From: Pseudomonadota bacterium
GTDB taxonomy: Bacteria > Pseudomonadota > Gammaproteobacteria > Burkholderiales > Burkholderiaceae
Assembly: GCA_963205525.1 (NCBI GenBank)
Contig: CAUJJP010000236.1
Coordinates: 1-25,796 of the forward strand
DNA length: 25,796 bases
Reading direction: 5' to 3'
Part shown: piece after piece, positions 17,616 through 25,796 of the stretch
Layout: each line of letters begins with the position of its first letter
How positions within the stretch are numbered: the first letter of the stretch is position 1
Translations under genes and position numbers: made by a program
The notes under the pieces: generated by a model
What the model was told of the DNA's origin: nothing
What the model saw: the letters and a program-made list of their open reading frames with translations, nothing else
Databases searched by the model: none

Positions 17616-18404
17616 TCAGCGCACGATGCCGCGCTGGCTGGACGCGAGGAAGTCGAGCATCCGCTGCACGTCGGCGTCGCCGTCGGGCGTGCTGCCCTTG
17701 AGCGCCGCGATCTGCCCGAGCGCCTGCTCGAGCGTCAGCTTGCTGCGGTACAGCAGCTTGTGCATCTGCCGGATCAAGGCCTGCCGGCCATCGCTGAAGC
17801 CGCGCCGCCTCAGGCCGACGAGGTTGACCGCGCGCATCGTCAGCGGGTTGCCGTCGACCGTGAGGAAGGGCGGCACGTCCTGCGACACATGGGCCTGGAA
17901 GCCGACCATGGCGTGGGCCCCGATGTGGACGAACTGCAGCACGCCGCTCAGGCCGCCGATGGTGGCCCAGTCGCCGACGTGCACGTGGCCGGCCAGGGTG
18001 ACGCCGTTGGCGAGCACGCAGTGGCTGCCCAGCCGCACGTCGTGCGCCAGGTGGACGTAGGCCATGATCCAGTTGTCGGAGCCGACCCGGGTCACGCCTT
18101 CTTCCTTGAAGGTGCCGGTGTTGAAGGTGCAGAACTCGCGTATCGTGTTGCGGTCGCCGATCTGCAGCTGGGTCTGCTCGCCGCCGTGCGACATGTCCTG
18201 TGGCAGCGCGCCTATCGAGTTGAACTGGAAGATGCGGTTGTCGCGGCCTATCGTGGTGCGGCCCTCGATCACGCAGTGCGCGCCCACCTGGGTGCCCTCG
18301 GCGATCACGACCTCGGGCCCGATCACGGTGTAGGGCCCGACGACGACGTCGGGCGCCAGCTCGGCACCACGGTCGACGATCGCCGTGGGGTGGATCCGGG
18401 GCAT
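17616..18404 (-). CDS. lpxA: UDP-N-acetylglucosamine O-acyltransferase LpxA
   Basis: LpxA moves an R-3-hydroxyacyl chain from acyl carrier protein to UDP-GlcNAc, the first step of lipid A synthesis. The 262-residue protein is a left-handed beta helix of hexapeptide repeats (for example [24 protein letters not shown]). The catalytic histidine is H121 in VHLAHD, equivalent to E. coli His125. A C-terminal helical part ([21 protein letters not shown]) completes it. At the hydrocarbon-ruler position, E. coli Gly173, this protein has Phe169 (AMVGFQA). A bulky residue here shortens the acyl chain in other LpxA proteins (Met169 in Pseudomonas aeruginosa selects C10), so 3-hydroxydecanoyl is predicted. 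The start is seven bases after fabZ. Confidence 0.97.
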   Translation of the reverse strand: MPRIHPTAIVDRGAELAPDVVVGPYTVIGPEVVIAEGTQVGAHCVIEGRTTIGRDNRIFQFNSIGALPQDMSHGGEQTQLQIGDRNTIREFCTFNTGTFKEEGVTRVGSDNWIMAYVHLAHDVRLGSHCVLANGVTLAGHVHVGDWATIGGLSGVLQFVHIGAHAMVGFQAHVSQDVPPFLTVDGNPLTMRAVNLVGLRRRGFSDGRQALIRQMHKLLYRSKLTLEQALGQIAALKGSTPDGDADVQRMLDFLASSQRGIVR

Positions 18405-18411
18405 TCCGGTG

Positions 18412-18864
18412 TCAGGCCATGCGCCGCATGGTGCACATCAGCTCGGCCTCGACCGCGGTCTCGCCGTCGACGCTGGCGCGCGTGCTGTACTTGTAGATGC
18501 CGCCGCGCACGCGGTCTATGCTGGCTTCCAGGATGAGCTGGTCACCGGGTTCGACGACGCGCTTGAAGCGCGCACCGTCGACGCCGACGAAGTAGACCAG
18601 CCCGTCCTCGCCGGGGTCGGTGTCGGCCGACTCGAAGGACAGCAGCGCCGCCGTCTGCGCCAGCGCCTCCAGCATCAGCACGCCCGGCATCACCGGCCGC
18701 GACGGAAAGTGGCCGTTGAAGAAGGGCTCGTTGAAGGTCACGTTCTTCAACGCCTTGATGCGCTTGTCGCGCTCGAACTCCAGCACCCGGTCCACCAGCA
18801 GCAGTGGGTAACGGTGCGGCAGCCGCTTGAGGATCTTGTGGATGTCCAAGGGAGGTGTGCTCAT
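18412..18864 (-). CDS. fabZ: 3-hydroxyacyl-[acyl-carrier-protein] dehydratase FabZ
   Basis: FabZ dehydrates 3-hydroxyacyl-ACP in fatty-acid elongation and competes with LpxA and LpxD for that substrate. The 150-residue hot-dog-fold protein shows [42 protein letters not shown] (in overlapping motifs; catalytic H52 and E66) and [15 protein letters not shown]. The ATG overlaps the lpxD stop by four bases (ATGA), so translation is coupled. Placing fabZ between lpxD and lpxA is conserved and helps balance phospholipid and lipid A synthesis. Confidence 0.98.
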   Translation of the reverse strand: MSTPPLDIHKILKRLPHRYPLLLVDRVLEFERDKRIKALKNVTFNEPFFNGHFPSRPVMPGVLMLEALAQTAALLSFESADTDPGEDGLVYFVGVDGARFKRVVEPGDQLILEASIDRVRGGIYKYSTRASVDGETAVEAELMCTMRRMA

Positions 18865-19886
18865 CTATCGTTCTCCAGCGCGCGCAGGCGTTCGCGCAGG
18901 CTGTGCAATTGCCGCAGGGTGGCAGCGTTCTTCTGCCACGCCGCATTGTCTTCGAAGGGATAGGTGCCGCTGTACTGGCCGGGCTGCAGGATGGAGCGCG
19001 TGATGACGGTGGCGGCACTGACATGCACGTGGTCCACGATCTCGAGGTGGCCAAGGATGATCGCGCCGCCGCCGGCCGTGCAGCAGCGGCCGATCCTGGC
19101 GCTGCCGGCGACGCCGACGCAGCCGGCAAACGCGCTGTGTGCGCCGACGCGCACGTTGTGCCCGATCTGCACCAGGTTGTCGAGCTTGACGCCGTCCTCG
19201 ATCACGGTGTCGTCCAGCGCGCCGCGGTCTATGCAGGTGTTGGCGCCGATCTCGACGTCGTCGCCGATCGCCACCGCGCCGAGCTGCTCGATCTTCACCC
19301 AGGTCCCACCCTCGGGGGCGAAGCCGAAGCCGTCGGCGCCGATCACGGCACCGCTGTGCACCAGGGCGCGCGCGCCGATGCGGCAGCCCTCCAGCAGGCT
19401 GGCGCGCGTCATGAGCCGGGTGTGCGCGCCGACCGCGGCGCCGGCGCCGACGTGCGCCTGCGCGCCCACCACGGCAGCTTCACCGACGCGCGCATGCGCG
19501 CCCACGTAGGCCAGAGCCCCGATGCAGGCGCTCGGATGCACGATCGCGCCCTCCTCCACCACCGCGCTGCGGTGCACGCCCGGCACCGGCGGCTTGCGCG
19601 TGCGCTGCGTCCACCACTGGGTGAGGCGCGCATAGCCGAGATAGGGGTCGGCCAGCAGCACGGCAGCGCTGCGCGCCGCCACCGCCTCGCGCAAGGCCGG
19701 TGGCACCAGCACGCAGCCGGCGGCGCTCGCGTCGAGCTGCGCCCGGTAGCGGGGGTGAGCGAGGAAGCTGACGGTCGCGGCGTCGGCGGTCGCCAGGGCT
19801 CCGATGCGGTTGCAGCGCAGCTCGGGGTCGCCCAGCGCCTGCCCGCCGAGCAGGGCTGCGATCTCGGCGACGCTGATCGTCAGCAT
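18861..19886 (-). CDS. lpxD: UDP-3-O-(3-hydroxyacyl)glucosamine N-acyltransferase LpxD
   Basis: LpxD adds the second 3-hydroxyacyl chain in lipid A synthesis. The 341-residue product has an N-terminal uridine-binding domain (about 1-100; [15 protein letters not shown]). A long left-handed beta helix of hexapeptide repeats follows, with [16 protein letters not shown] and the catalytic H243 in [11 protein letters not shown]. It ends with a C-terminal helix ([15 protein letters not shown]) that helps hold the trimer and bind acyl carrier protein. The ATG at 19886 lies 13 bases after the skp stop. No Shine-Dalgarno sequence is visible, so re-initiation from skp is likely. Confidence 0.97.
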   Translation of the reverse strand: MLTISVAEIAALLGGQALGDPELRCNRIGALATADAATVSFLAHPRYRAQLDASAAGCVLVPPALREAVAARSAAVLLADPYLGYARLTQWWTQRTRKPPVPGVHRSAVVEEGAIVHPSACIGALAYVGAHARVGEAAVVGAQAHVGAGAAVGAHTRLMTRASLLEGCRIGARALVHSGAVIGADGFGFAPEGGTWVKIEQLGAVAIGDDVEIGANTCIDRGALDDTVIEDGVKLDNLVQIGHNVRVGAHSAFAGCVGVAGSARIGRCCTAGGGAIILGHLEIVDHVHVSAATVITRSILQPGQYSGTYPFEDNAAWQKNAATLRQLHSLRERLRALENDR

Positions 19887-19899
19887 CGCGGGCGGCGGC

Positions 19900-20421
19900 T
19901 CACTTGCCGCCGGAGGCGTTGTTCAAGGTGCGGATGACCTTGTCGGTGATGTCCACCCGCGGACCGGCGAAGACCACGCCGTCCTGCACGATGAGGTCGT
20001 ACTTCTCGCTGTCGAAGATCTGCTTGATGACGCGGTTGGCGCGCTCGACGACGTTCGCGAGTTCCTCGTTCTTGCGCTGGTTCAGGTCTTCCTGGAACGC
20101 ACGGCGCTTGCGCTGCAGCTCTCGGTCCTGCTCGACGAGCTCGCGCTGGCGGCGGCTGCGCTCGGCTTCGGACAGCGTGGGCGCTTCCTTGTCGAGGCGG
20201 TCGGCGGCCGACTTCAGGCGCGCCGCGTCGTCCGACAGCTCGCGTTCGCGCTTGCCGAATTCGGTTTCGAGCTTGCTCTGCGCGGCCTTGGCCGGCGTCG
20301 ACTCGCGCAGCACGCGTTCGCCGTTGATGTAGCCGATCTTCAGTTCCTGCGCGCTGGCGAACGTCGCCGCCCCGGCAATCAGCACCGTACAGGCCAGGGT
20401 CTTGAGCATCGACGAGTTCAT
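19900..20421 (-). CDS. skp: Periplasmic outer-membrane-protein chaperone Skp (OmpH)
   Basis: Skp holds unfolded outer-membrane proteins in the periplasm and hands them to the BAM complex. The 173-residue precursor has a signal peptide of about 24 residues with cleavage after [19 protein letters not shown] follows, then a long charged coiled coil (about 45-125, rich in Lys, Glu, Arg and Gln), and a C-terminal strand region [21 protein letters not shown]. The ATG at 20421 shares its A with the bamA stop codon (TGATG), so re-initiation is likely; a second ATG four codons on is an alternative start. Position between bamA and lpxD is the usual proteobacterial order. Confidence 0.95.
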   Translation of the reverse strand: MNSSMLKTLACTVLIAGAATFASAQELKIGYINGERVLRESTPAKAAQSKLETEFGKRERELSDDAARLKSAADRLDKEAPTLSEAERSRRQRELVEQDRELQRKRRAFQEDLNQRKNEELANVVERANRVIKQIFDSEKYDLIVQDGVVFAGPRVDITDKVIRTLNNASGGK

Positions 20422-22727
20422 CAGAAGGCGGTCCCGATCTGGAATTGGAACTTTTGGATTCTATCGTTGGGCTGGTACTTCACCGGCAGGCCCCAGCTCA
20501 TGCGCAGCGGCCCCACCGGCGACAGCCAGTTCAGGCCGATGCCGGCCGCCGCACGCAGCGAGCTGGCCTCGATCTTCTCGCCCTCGCGCCAGACGTTGCC
20601 GATGTCGGTGAACACGAACAGGCGCAGCGTGCGGTCGCTGCCCGAACCCGGCACCGGCACGTAGAACTCGGCGTTGGCGTTGAACTTGCGCGATCCGCCG
20701 ATGAAGGCGCCGGTGGGATCGATGACGCCGAGCGAGCTCTGTTCGAACACGCGCACCGATCCCAGGCCGCCGCCGTAGAAGTTCTTGAACAGCGGATAGG
20801 GCCGCGAGCCCAGGCCCTGGCCCCAGCCGAGTTCGGCGTTGAGCATCAGCGCATAGCGCGGCCCGAAGGGGAAGTACTGCTGCGCCTGCACGTTGCTGCG
20901 CAGGTAGCGCACATCGCCCCACAGGCTGGCGTCGAGGTTGACGCGCAGGTAGCGCCCGCTGGTCGGCGCCAGCGCGCTGTCGCGCGCGTCGCGCGCCCAG
21001 CCTATGGTGAGTGGCCAGCCGGTGCTGCTCTCGCCGAACTCCTGCCGGTACAGGAAGTAGCTGTTCGGGATGCCGGCGGTGGCGCCGATCTTGGTGCGCT
21101 CCCAGCCCACGCCCATGAACACGGTGTCGAACTCGGAGAAGGGCACGCCGAAGCGGATCGACGCCCCCGGGGTCGCGATCTGGTACTTGTCGCCCAGGCT
21201 GTTGAAGGGGCGCGTGGTGCGGTAGTACAGCGAGATCGCGCGCGAGACGCCATCGGCGGTGAAGTAGGGCTCGACGGTGCTGAACTCGAAGCTGCGCGAA
21301 ACCTTGCTCGTGTTCAGGTCGACGCCCAGGTAGTTGCCGGAGCCGAACACGTTGTCCTGCTTCACCGAGGCCGACAGCGACAGCCGCTCGGCGCTGGAGA
21401 AGCCGGCACCGATCATGAGGTTGCCGGTGGCTTTCTCCTTCACCTTGACGACCAGGTCCACCTGGTCCGGGGACCCCGTGACCTCGCGCGTCTCGACCTC
21501 GACCTCGGAGAAGTAGCCCAGGCGGTCGACGCGGTCGCGCGAGAGCTTGATGCGCGCGCCGTCGTACCAGGCCGATTCGAGCTGGCGGAACTCGCGCCGG
21601 ATGACCTCGTCGCGGGTGCGCGTGTTGCCCGCGACCTCGATCCGCCTGACGTAGGCGCGCCGATGCGGGTTGGCGCTGAACACCACCACCACCTGGGCGT
21701 TGGCGCGGTCGATCTCGGGTCGCGCGTCGACGCGCGCGAACGCATAGCCGTAGAGGCCGAACAGGTCGGCAAAAGCCTTCTGGGTCGCCGTCACCGCCTC
21801 GCCGCGGTAGGGCTCGCCGGGCCGCACCGCCACCAGCTGGCGGAAGGCGTCGTCGCGGCCGAGGTACTCGCCCTCCAGGCGCACGCCGGTGACGGTGTAG
21901 GGCTGGCCCTCGCGGATCGAGATCGCGATCGAGATGTCCTGCTTGTCGGGCGAGATCGTGACCTGGGTCGATTCGACCGCGAACTCCAGATAGCCGCGGT
22001 TGACGTAGAAGGCGCGCAGCTTCTCGAGGTCGCCGTTGAGCGCGCTGCGCGAATAGCGGTCGGTCTTGGTGTACCAGGTCAGCCAGCCGGGCGTGGTGAG
22101 CTCGATCTGGCCCAGCAGCGTCTTCTCGTCGAAGGCCTGCGCACCGACGATGCGGATCTCGCGGATGCGTGCCGCCTCGCCTTCGTTCATGGTGAAGGTG
22201 ACGTTGACGCGGTTGCGCTCGATCGGCGTGATCGTCGTCACCACCTCGGCGCCGTACAGGCTGCGCGTGAGGTACTGGCGCTTGATTTCCTGCTCTGCGC
22301 GGTCCACCAGTGCCTTGTCGAAGGGCAGGCCTTCGCCGATGCCGGCGTCGCGCAGCGCCTTGAGCATCTGCTCGGACTCGAACTCCTTCAGGCCGCTGAA
22401 GTTGACCTTGGCGATCACCGGCCGCTCGGCGACGATGACCACCGCCACCTGGTCCTCGATCTCGATGCGCACGTCGGAGAACAAGCCGGTGGCAAACAGC
22501 GCGCGCAGCGCGGCCGCGGCCTTGTCGTCGGTGTAGGTCTCGCCGACGCGAAACGGCAGCGCGGCGAACACCGAGCCGGGGTCGGCACGCTGCAGACCTT
22601 CGACGCGGATGTCCTTGATCGTGAAGGGCTCGACGGCGCGTGCCAGCGGGGCAGCGCAGACGCTGGCCACGACCACCGCTGCGGTGACATGCGCACGCAG
22701 CGGCCCGAACGGGGAGAAATACGACAT
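20421..22727 (-). CDS. bamA: Outer membrane protein assembly factor BamA
   Basis: BamA is the central beta-barrel of the BAM complex, which inserts proteins into the outer membrane. The 768-residue precursor has a signal peptide of about 31 residues (ending PLARA), then five POTRA domains (about 35-432; FTIKDIRVEGLQRADPGSVF begins the first). A 16-strand barrel follows (about 436-768) and ends in the beta-signal FQFQIGTAF with terminal Phe. In barrel loop 6, where most BamA proteins have VRGF or VRGY, this one reads VRVF (658-661). The flanking GGGLGSVR and EQSSLG fit the family. The start is ten bases after rseP without a visible Shine-Dalgarno sequence. The signal peptide supports the chosen ATG. 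Confidence 0.97.
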   Translation of the reverse strand: MSYFSPFGPLRAHVTAAVVVASVCAAPLARAVEPFTIKDIRVEGLQRADPGSVFAALPFRVGETYTDDKAAAALRALFATGLFSDVRIEIEDQVAVVIVAERPVIAKVNFSGLKEFESEQMLKALRDAGIGEGLPFDKALVDRAEQEIKRQYLTRSLYGAEVVTTITPIERNRVNVTFTMNEGEAARIREIRIVGAQAFDEKTLLGQIELTTPGWLTWYTKTDRYSRSALNGDLEKLRAFYVNRGYLEFAVESTQVTISPDKQDISIAISIREGQPYTVTGVRLEGEYLGRDDAFRQLVAVRPGEPYRGEAVTATQKAFADLFGLYGYAFARVDARPEIDRANAQVVVVFSANPHRRAYVRRIEVAGNTRTRDEVIRREFRQLESAWYDGARIKLSRDRVDRLGYFSEVEVETREVTGSPDQVDLVVKVKEKATGNLMIGAGFSSAERLSLSASVKQDNVFGSGNYLGVDLNTSKVSRSFEFSTVEPYFTADGVSRAISLYYRTTRPFNSLGDKYQIATPGASIRFGVPFSEFDTVFMGVGWERTKIGATAGIPNSYFLYRQEFGESSTGWPLTIGWARDARDSALAPTSGRYLRVNLDASLWGDVRYLRSNVQAQQYFPFGPRYALMLNAELGWGQGLGSRPYPLFKNFYGGGLGSVRVFEQSSLGVIDPTGAFIGGSRKFNANAEFYVPVPGSGSDRTLRLFVFTDIGNVWREGEKIEASSLRAAAGIGLNWLSPVGPLRMSWGLPVKYQPNDRIQKFQFQIGTAF

Positions 22728-22737
22728 GGGATTGGGT

Positions 22738-24102
22738 TCAGTGCAGGCCCAGAAGGCGGGCCACGTCGTTGAACAAGGCCACCGACATCATGACTGCCAG
22801 GACGGCGATACCACCGCGCTGCAGCCGCGCAAGCCAGCGTTCGGAAACCGGCCTGCCTGTGACAGCCTCGAAAAGATAATACATCAGGTGTCCGCCATCG
22901 AGCATGGGCAGCGGCAGCAGGTTGAGCACGCCCAGGCTGACGCTGACGAGGGCGAGGAATCCCAGGTAGTAGGCCAGGCCGCGCTCGACCGACTGGCCGG
23001 CCGCATCGGCGATCGTGAGCGGGCCGCTGAGGTTCTTCACCGAGGCCTCGCCGACCAGCATGCGCCCGATCATGCGCAGCGTCAGCACCGAGATCTCCCA
23101 GCTGCGCTGCACGCCGCGCTCGATGCCCTGCAGCGGCCCGCTGCGCACCGTCACCATCTCCGGCGCCGCGCCCACATAGGCGTCGATGCGTCCGAAGCGC
23201 TGACCGTCTTCATCCACCAGGCGCGGCTGGACCTCGATCTCGCGCACGGCGCCGGCGCGCTCGACGCGCCAGCGCATGAGCTGCGCCTGGTCGCCGACGA
23301 CGGCGGCGCGGATGCGCTCGCGCAGCGCCTGCGCGTCGGCCACGGGCTCGCCGTCTATGCTGAGCACGCGGTCGCCCTTGGCGAGGCCGGCCGCGGCTGC
23401 CGGACCATCGGCCTTCAGATCGCCCAGCACCGGCGCGCTGTAGGGCATGCCCAGGCCGATGCGACGCAGGGTGGCGGCATCGACCTCGCTCGTGTCCAGC
23501 CGGTCCAGCGCCAGCGTCACGCTGCGCCGACCATGGCCCTCGCGGTCGCTGAGCATCAGCTGCAGCGGCTGGCCGTCGAGCAGCGCGCGAGTGATGCGCC
23601 AGCGCAGCTCGGGCAGCGATTCCAGGTCTTCCCACTCGGCGCCGGGGAGCGCGGTGGCACGCACCCAGTCGCCGGCGCGCAGGTCAGCGGCCTGCGCCAG
23701 GCTGCCGGCGGACGGCGTGCCCAGCACCGCCTTCGCCTCGTCCACCCCTATCCAGTGCGATGCCGCCAGCAGCAGCACCGCCAGCACCAGGTTGGCCAGC
23801 GGACCCGCGGCGACGATGGCGCTGCGCTGCAGGAGCGGTTTGCGGTTGAAGGCCTGCGCCAGCTCGGCGGGATCGACCGCGTCCTCGCGCTCGTCGAGCA
23901 TGCGCACGTAGCCGCCCAGCGGCAGCGCGCAGAGCACGAACTCGGTGTCGCCACGCTGCCAGCGCAGCAAGGGACGGCCGAAGCCGATGGAAAACCGCAG
24001 CACCTTCACTCCGCAGGCGCGCGCCACCCGGTAGTGGCCCCACTCGTGGACGACGATGAGCACGCCCAGGGTGAGCAAGAAGGCGAGCACGGTGAGCATC
24101 AT
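22738..24102 (-). CDS. rseP: Site-2 intramembrane zinc protease RseP
   Basis: RseP cleaves anti-sigma factor RseA inside the inner membrane to release sigma E during envelope stress, and also removes remnant signal peptides. The 454-residue product has the metal site HEWGH (19-23) in the first membrane helix, the second conserved site [13 protein letters not shown] in a late membrane helix, and a double PDZ region between. The second PDZ is clear ([17 protein letters not shown]) and the first is more divergent ([14 protein letters not shown]). The ATG at 24102 overlaps the dxr stop by four bases; another ATG follows directly (ATGATG). Its substrate RseA is not in the window. Place between dxr and bamA is standard. 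Confidence 0.97.
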   Translation of the reverse strand: MMLTVLAFLLTLGVLIVVHEWGHYRVARACGVKVLRFSIGFGRPLLRWQRGDTEFVLCALPLGGYVRMLDEREDAVDPAELAQAFNRKPLLQRSAIVAAGPLANLVLAVLLLAASHWIGVDEAKAVLGTPSAGSLAQAADLRAGDWVRATALPGAEWEDLESLPELRWRITRALLDGQPLQLMLSDREGHGRRSVTLALDRLDTSEVDAATLRRIGLGMPYSAPVLGDLKADGPAAAAGLAKGDRVLSIDGEPVADAQALRERIRAAVVGDQAQLMRWRVERAGAVREIEVQPRLVDEDGQRFGRIDAYVGAAPEMVTVRSGPLQGIERGVQRSWEISVLTLRMIGRMLVGEASVKNLSGPLTIADAAGQSVERGLAYYLGFLALVSVSLGVLNLLPLPMLDGGHLMYYLFEAVTGRPVSERWLARLQRGGIAVLAVMMSVALFNDVARLLGLH

Positions 24103-25286
24103 CGGGCGAGCGCGGCGATCTCGCGGCAGGCCTGGCGGCGCGCCTGCGCTTCCAGCGCCATCAGGTCCTCGAGCGCGCCGATGCGCCCGATGTGCGGCTG
24201 CATGGCGTCGATGGTGCGTGCATTGACGCTGTGAATCTGCGGGAAGCGGATGGTTCCGGCGAGGAAGGCGGCCACCGCCTCCTCGTTGGCCGCGTTCAGC
24301 ACCGCGGCCGAGCCCTCGGGGCCGCCGAGCGCGTCGTAGGCAAGCTGCAGGCCGGGGAATCGCGCGTGGTCGGCGGGCTCGAAGCTGAGCGCCGGCTGCG
24401 CCAGCAGGTCCAGCGCGGGGGCGCCGGAGGCGATGCGCTCGGGGAAGGACAGGCCGTAGGCGATGGGCACCTTCATGTCGGGCGTGCCCAGCTGCGCCAG
24501 CACCGAGGCGTCGCGGCACACCACCATCGAGTGGACGATGCTCTGCGGGTGGATCAAGACCTTGATCTGGGCCGGCGCGAGGTCGAACAGCCAGCGCGCC
24601 TCGATGACCTCCAGCGCCTTGTTCATCATGGTCGCCGAGTCGACCGAGATCTTGCGCCCCATGACCCAGTTCGGGTGCGCCACCGCCTCATCGGGCGTCA
24701 CCGTGTGCAGGCTGGCCGGATCGCGGCTGCGGAACGGCCCGCCGGAGGCGGTGAGCACGATGTGGTCTATGCGCTGCGCCCAACTCGCGCGCTCCGGCGG
24801 CAGGCACTGGAAGATCGCGGAATGCTCGCTGTCTATCGGCAGCAGGGTGGCGCCGCCGGCACGCACCGCCTCCATGAAGAAGGCGCCGCCGACCACCAGC
24901 GCCTCCTTGTTGGCCAGCAGCAGCCGCTTGCCGGCGCGCGCCGCCGCCAGGCAGGGCGGCAGGCCGGCGGCGCCGACGATGGCTGCCATCACGCTGTCCA
25001 CCTCGGGGTGCGCCGCCAGCGCGCACAGCGCGTCCTCGCCGACCGCCACTTCGGTCGCGAGGTCGGCGGCCGCCAGGCCGGCGCGCAGCCGCGCCGCCGC
25101 CGCATCGTCGGCGACGACGGCGATGCGCGGCCGAAAGCGCAGGCACTGCTGCAGCAGTTCGTCGACCCGGCGCTGCGCGCTCAGGCCGAACACCTGGTAG
25201 CGGTCCGGGTGAAGCGCCACCACGTCCAGGGTGCTGAGGCCTATCGATCCGGTGGCGCCGAGGATGGCGATTCGTTGTCGGTTCAT
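24099..25286 (-). CDS. dxr: 1-deoxy-D-xylulose 5-phosphate reductoisomerase
   Basis: Dxr makes 2-C-methyl-D-erythritol 4-phosphate, the committed step of the MEP isoprenoid pathway, in the cytoplasm with NADPH and a divalent metal. The 395-residue product has the NADPH-binding motif [13 protein letters not shown] (7-19), [12 protein letters not shown], the metal site [11 protein letters not shown] with D152 and E154, and [16 protein letters not shown] with E226. The helical C-terminal domain contains [12 protein letters not shown]. It overlaps cdsA upstream and rseP downstream by four bases each. Isoprenoid and phospholipid precursors are thereby linked to outer-membrane assembly in one transcript. 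Confidence 0.98.
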   Translation of the reverse strand: MNRQRIAILGATGSIGLSTLDVVALHPDRYQVFGLSAQRRVDELLQQCLRFRPRIAVVADDAAAARLRAGLAAADLATEVAVGEDALCALAAHPEVDSVMAAIVGAAGLPPCLAAARAGKRLLLANKEALVVGGAFFMEAVRAGGATLLPIDSEHSAIFQCLPPERASWAQRIDHIVLTASGGPFRSRDPASLHTVTPDEAVAHPNWVMGRKISVDSATMMNKALEVIEARWLFDLAPAQIKVLIHPQSIVHSMVVCRDASVLAQLGTPDMKVPIAYGLSFPERIASGAPALDLLAQPALSFEPADHARFPGLQLAYDALGGPEGSAAVLNAANEEAVAAFLAGTIRFPQIHSVNARTIDAMQPHIGRIGALEDLMALEAQARRQACREIAALAR

Positions 25287-25796
25287 CGGGACAGGCCGAG
25301 CGCGGCCACGAGGGGGAATACCGGCAGCAGGGCGTCGATGCGGTCGAGCACGCCGCCGTGGCCGGGCAGCAGCCGACTGCTGTCCTTGGCACCGGCGGCA
25401 CGCTTGACGAGCGACTCGAAGAGGTCGCCGACCACGCTGGCGGCGCTCAGCAGCACCAGCGCCGCGACCGCCCCGGCGACGCCGAAGCTGTCGACCAGGC
25501 GTGTCGCCAGTCCCGGCGCGGGCAGCGCAAGGTGGCGGTCTGCGAGCCACCAGGCGAGCGCCAGCAGCAGGACGCCGAACAGGCCGCTGAACGCACCCTC
25601 CCAGGTCTTGCCGGGGCTGATCAGCGGCGCCAGCTTGTGGCGGCCGAAGGCACGGCCGCCGGCGTAGGCAGCGATGTCGGCCATCCACACCAGGCACAGC
25701 ACCGACAGCAGGAACATCACCCCGAGCGCATGCGCGCGCACGAGACCCAGCCAGGCCACCGCCAGCATCAGCGGGCCCAATGCCAGCCGCAGCGCA
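25283..25796 (-). CDS. cdsA: Phosphatidate cytidylyltransferase, 3' part; 5' end outside window
   Basis: CdsA makes CDP-diacylglycerol from phosphatidic acid and CTP in the inner membrane, the branch point of phospholipid synthesis. Only the last 170 residues are present; the frame runs off the window end. Several membrane segments are visible (such as [17 protein letters not shown] and [19 protein letters not shown]). The C-terminal signature is complete: [13 protein letters not shown], then [22 protein letters not shown]. The end overlaps the dxr start (ATGA). uppS normally lies upstream of cdsA in this cluster, beyond the window. Confidence 0.97.
   Translation of the reverse strand, partial: ALRLALGPLMLAVAWLGLVRAHALGVMFLLSVLCLVWMADIAAYAGGRAFGRHKLAPLISPGKTWEGAFSGLFGVLLLALAWWLADRHLALPAPGLATRLVDSFGVAGAVAALVLLSAASVVGDLFESLVKRAAGAKDSSRLLPGHGGVLDRIDALLPVFPLVAALGLSR

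Overview
The window looks like a GC-rich betaproteobacterial chromosome segment. It most resembles the Rhodocyclales (Thauera/Azoarcus type). This is inferred from gene order (rpsF-priB-rpsR-rplI; cdsA-dxr-rseP-bamA-skp-lpxD-fabZ-lpxA-lpxB-rnhB), from the protein sequences and from strong G/C third-position bias. No database search was possible, so the genus is a guess. Almost all of the window is coding. No gene-free stretch exceeds 300 bases. I found no rRNA, tRNA, insertion sequence, prophage or CRISPR array.

Layout: (1) 1-4431, plus strand: the 3' part of dnaK, complete dnaJ, then a large protein with a degenerate receiver domain and tetratricopeptide repeats (TPR). (2) 4432-4638: a convergent intergenic region packed with palindromes. 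(3) 4639-7742, minus strand: the rpsF-priB-rpsR-rplI operon followed by dnaB, which links ribosomal proteins S6, S18 and L9 with the primosome protein PriB and the replicative helicase. (4) 7743-7937: two strong terminator hairpins, a -10 box for rpsF and a leader hairpin. (5) 7938-11330, minus strand: a two-subunit sodium:solute symporter (DUF4212 small subunit plus a VC_2705-type large subunit with an unusual insert and an EF-hand loop), preceded by a TPR protein and a small membrane protein. (6) 11598-15059: ppsA (minus) and its regulator ppsR (plus), divergently transcribed. (7) 15053-25796, minus strand: an 11-gene envelope operon, running (in transcription order) cdsA (partial), dxr, rseP, bamA, skp, lpxD, fabZ, lpxA, lpxB, rnhB and a SpoU/TrmH-family RNA methyltransferase.

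The genes work together in recognisable modules. The envelope operon joins phospholipid synthesis (CdsA), isoprenoid supply (Dxr), sigma-E stress proteolysis (RseP), outer-membrane protein assembly (BamA, Skp) and lipid A synthesis (LpxD, FabZ, LpxA, LpxB). Many of its genes overlap by 1-8 bases, so tight translational coupling is expected. PpsA carries the Thr/His pair on which PpsR acts. DnaK/DnaJ form the Hsp70 machine.

I see no clear new multi-gene system; most of the window is conserved core genome. The points most worth following up are the pseudo-receiver/TPR protein after dnaJ, the EF-hand and helical insert in the symporter, Phe169 in the LpxA acyl-chain ruler position, a variant VRVF motif in BamA loop 6, a 24-base palindromic repeat present three times, a regularly spaced GGACA array upstream of dnaB, and a strong context bias of rare AUA codons.
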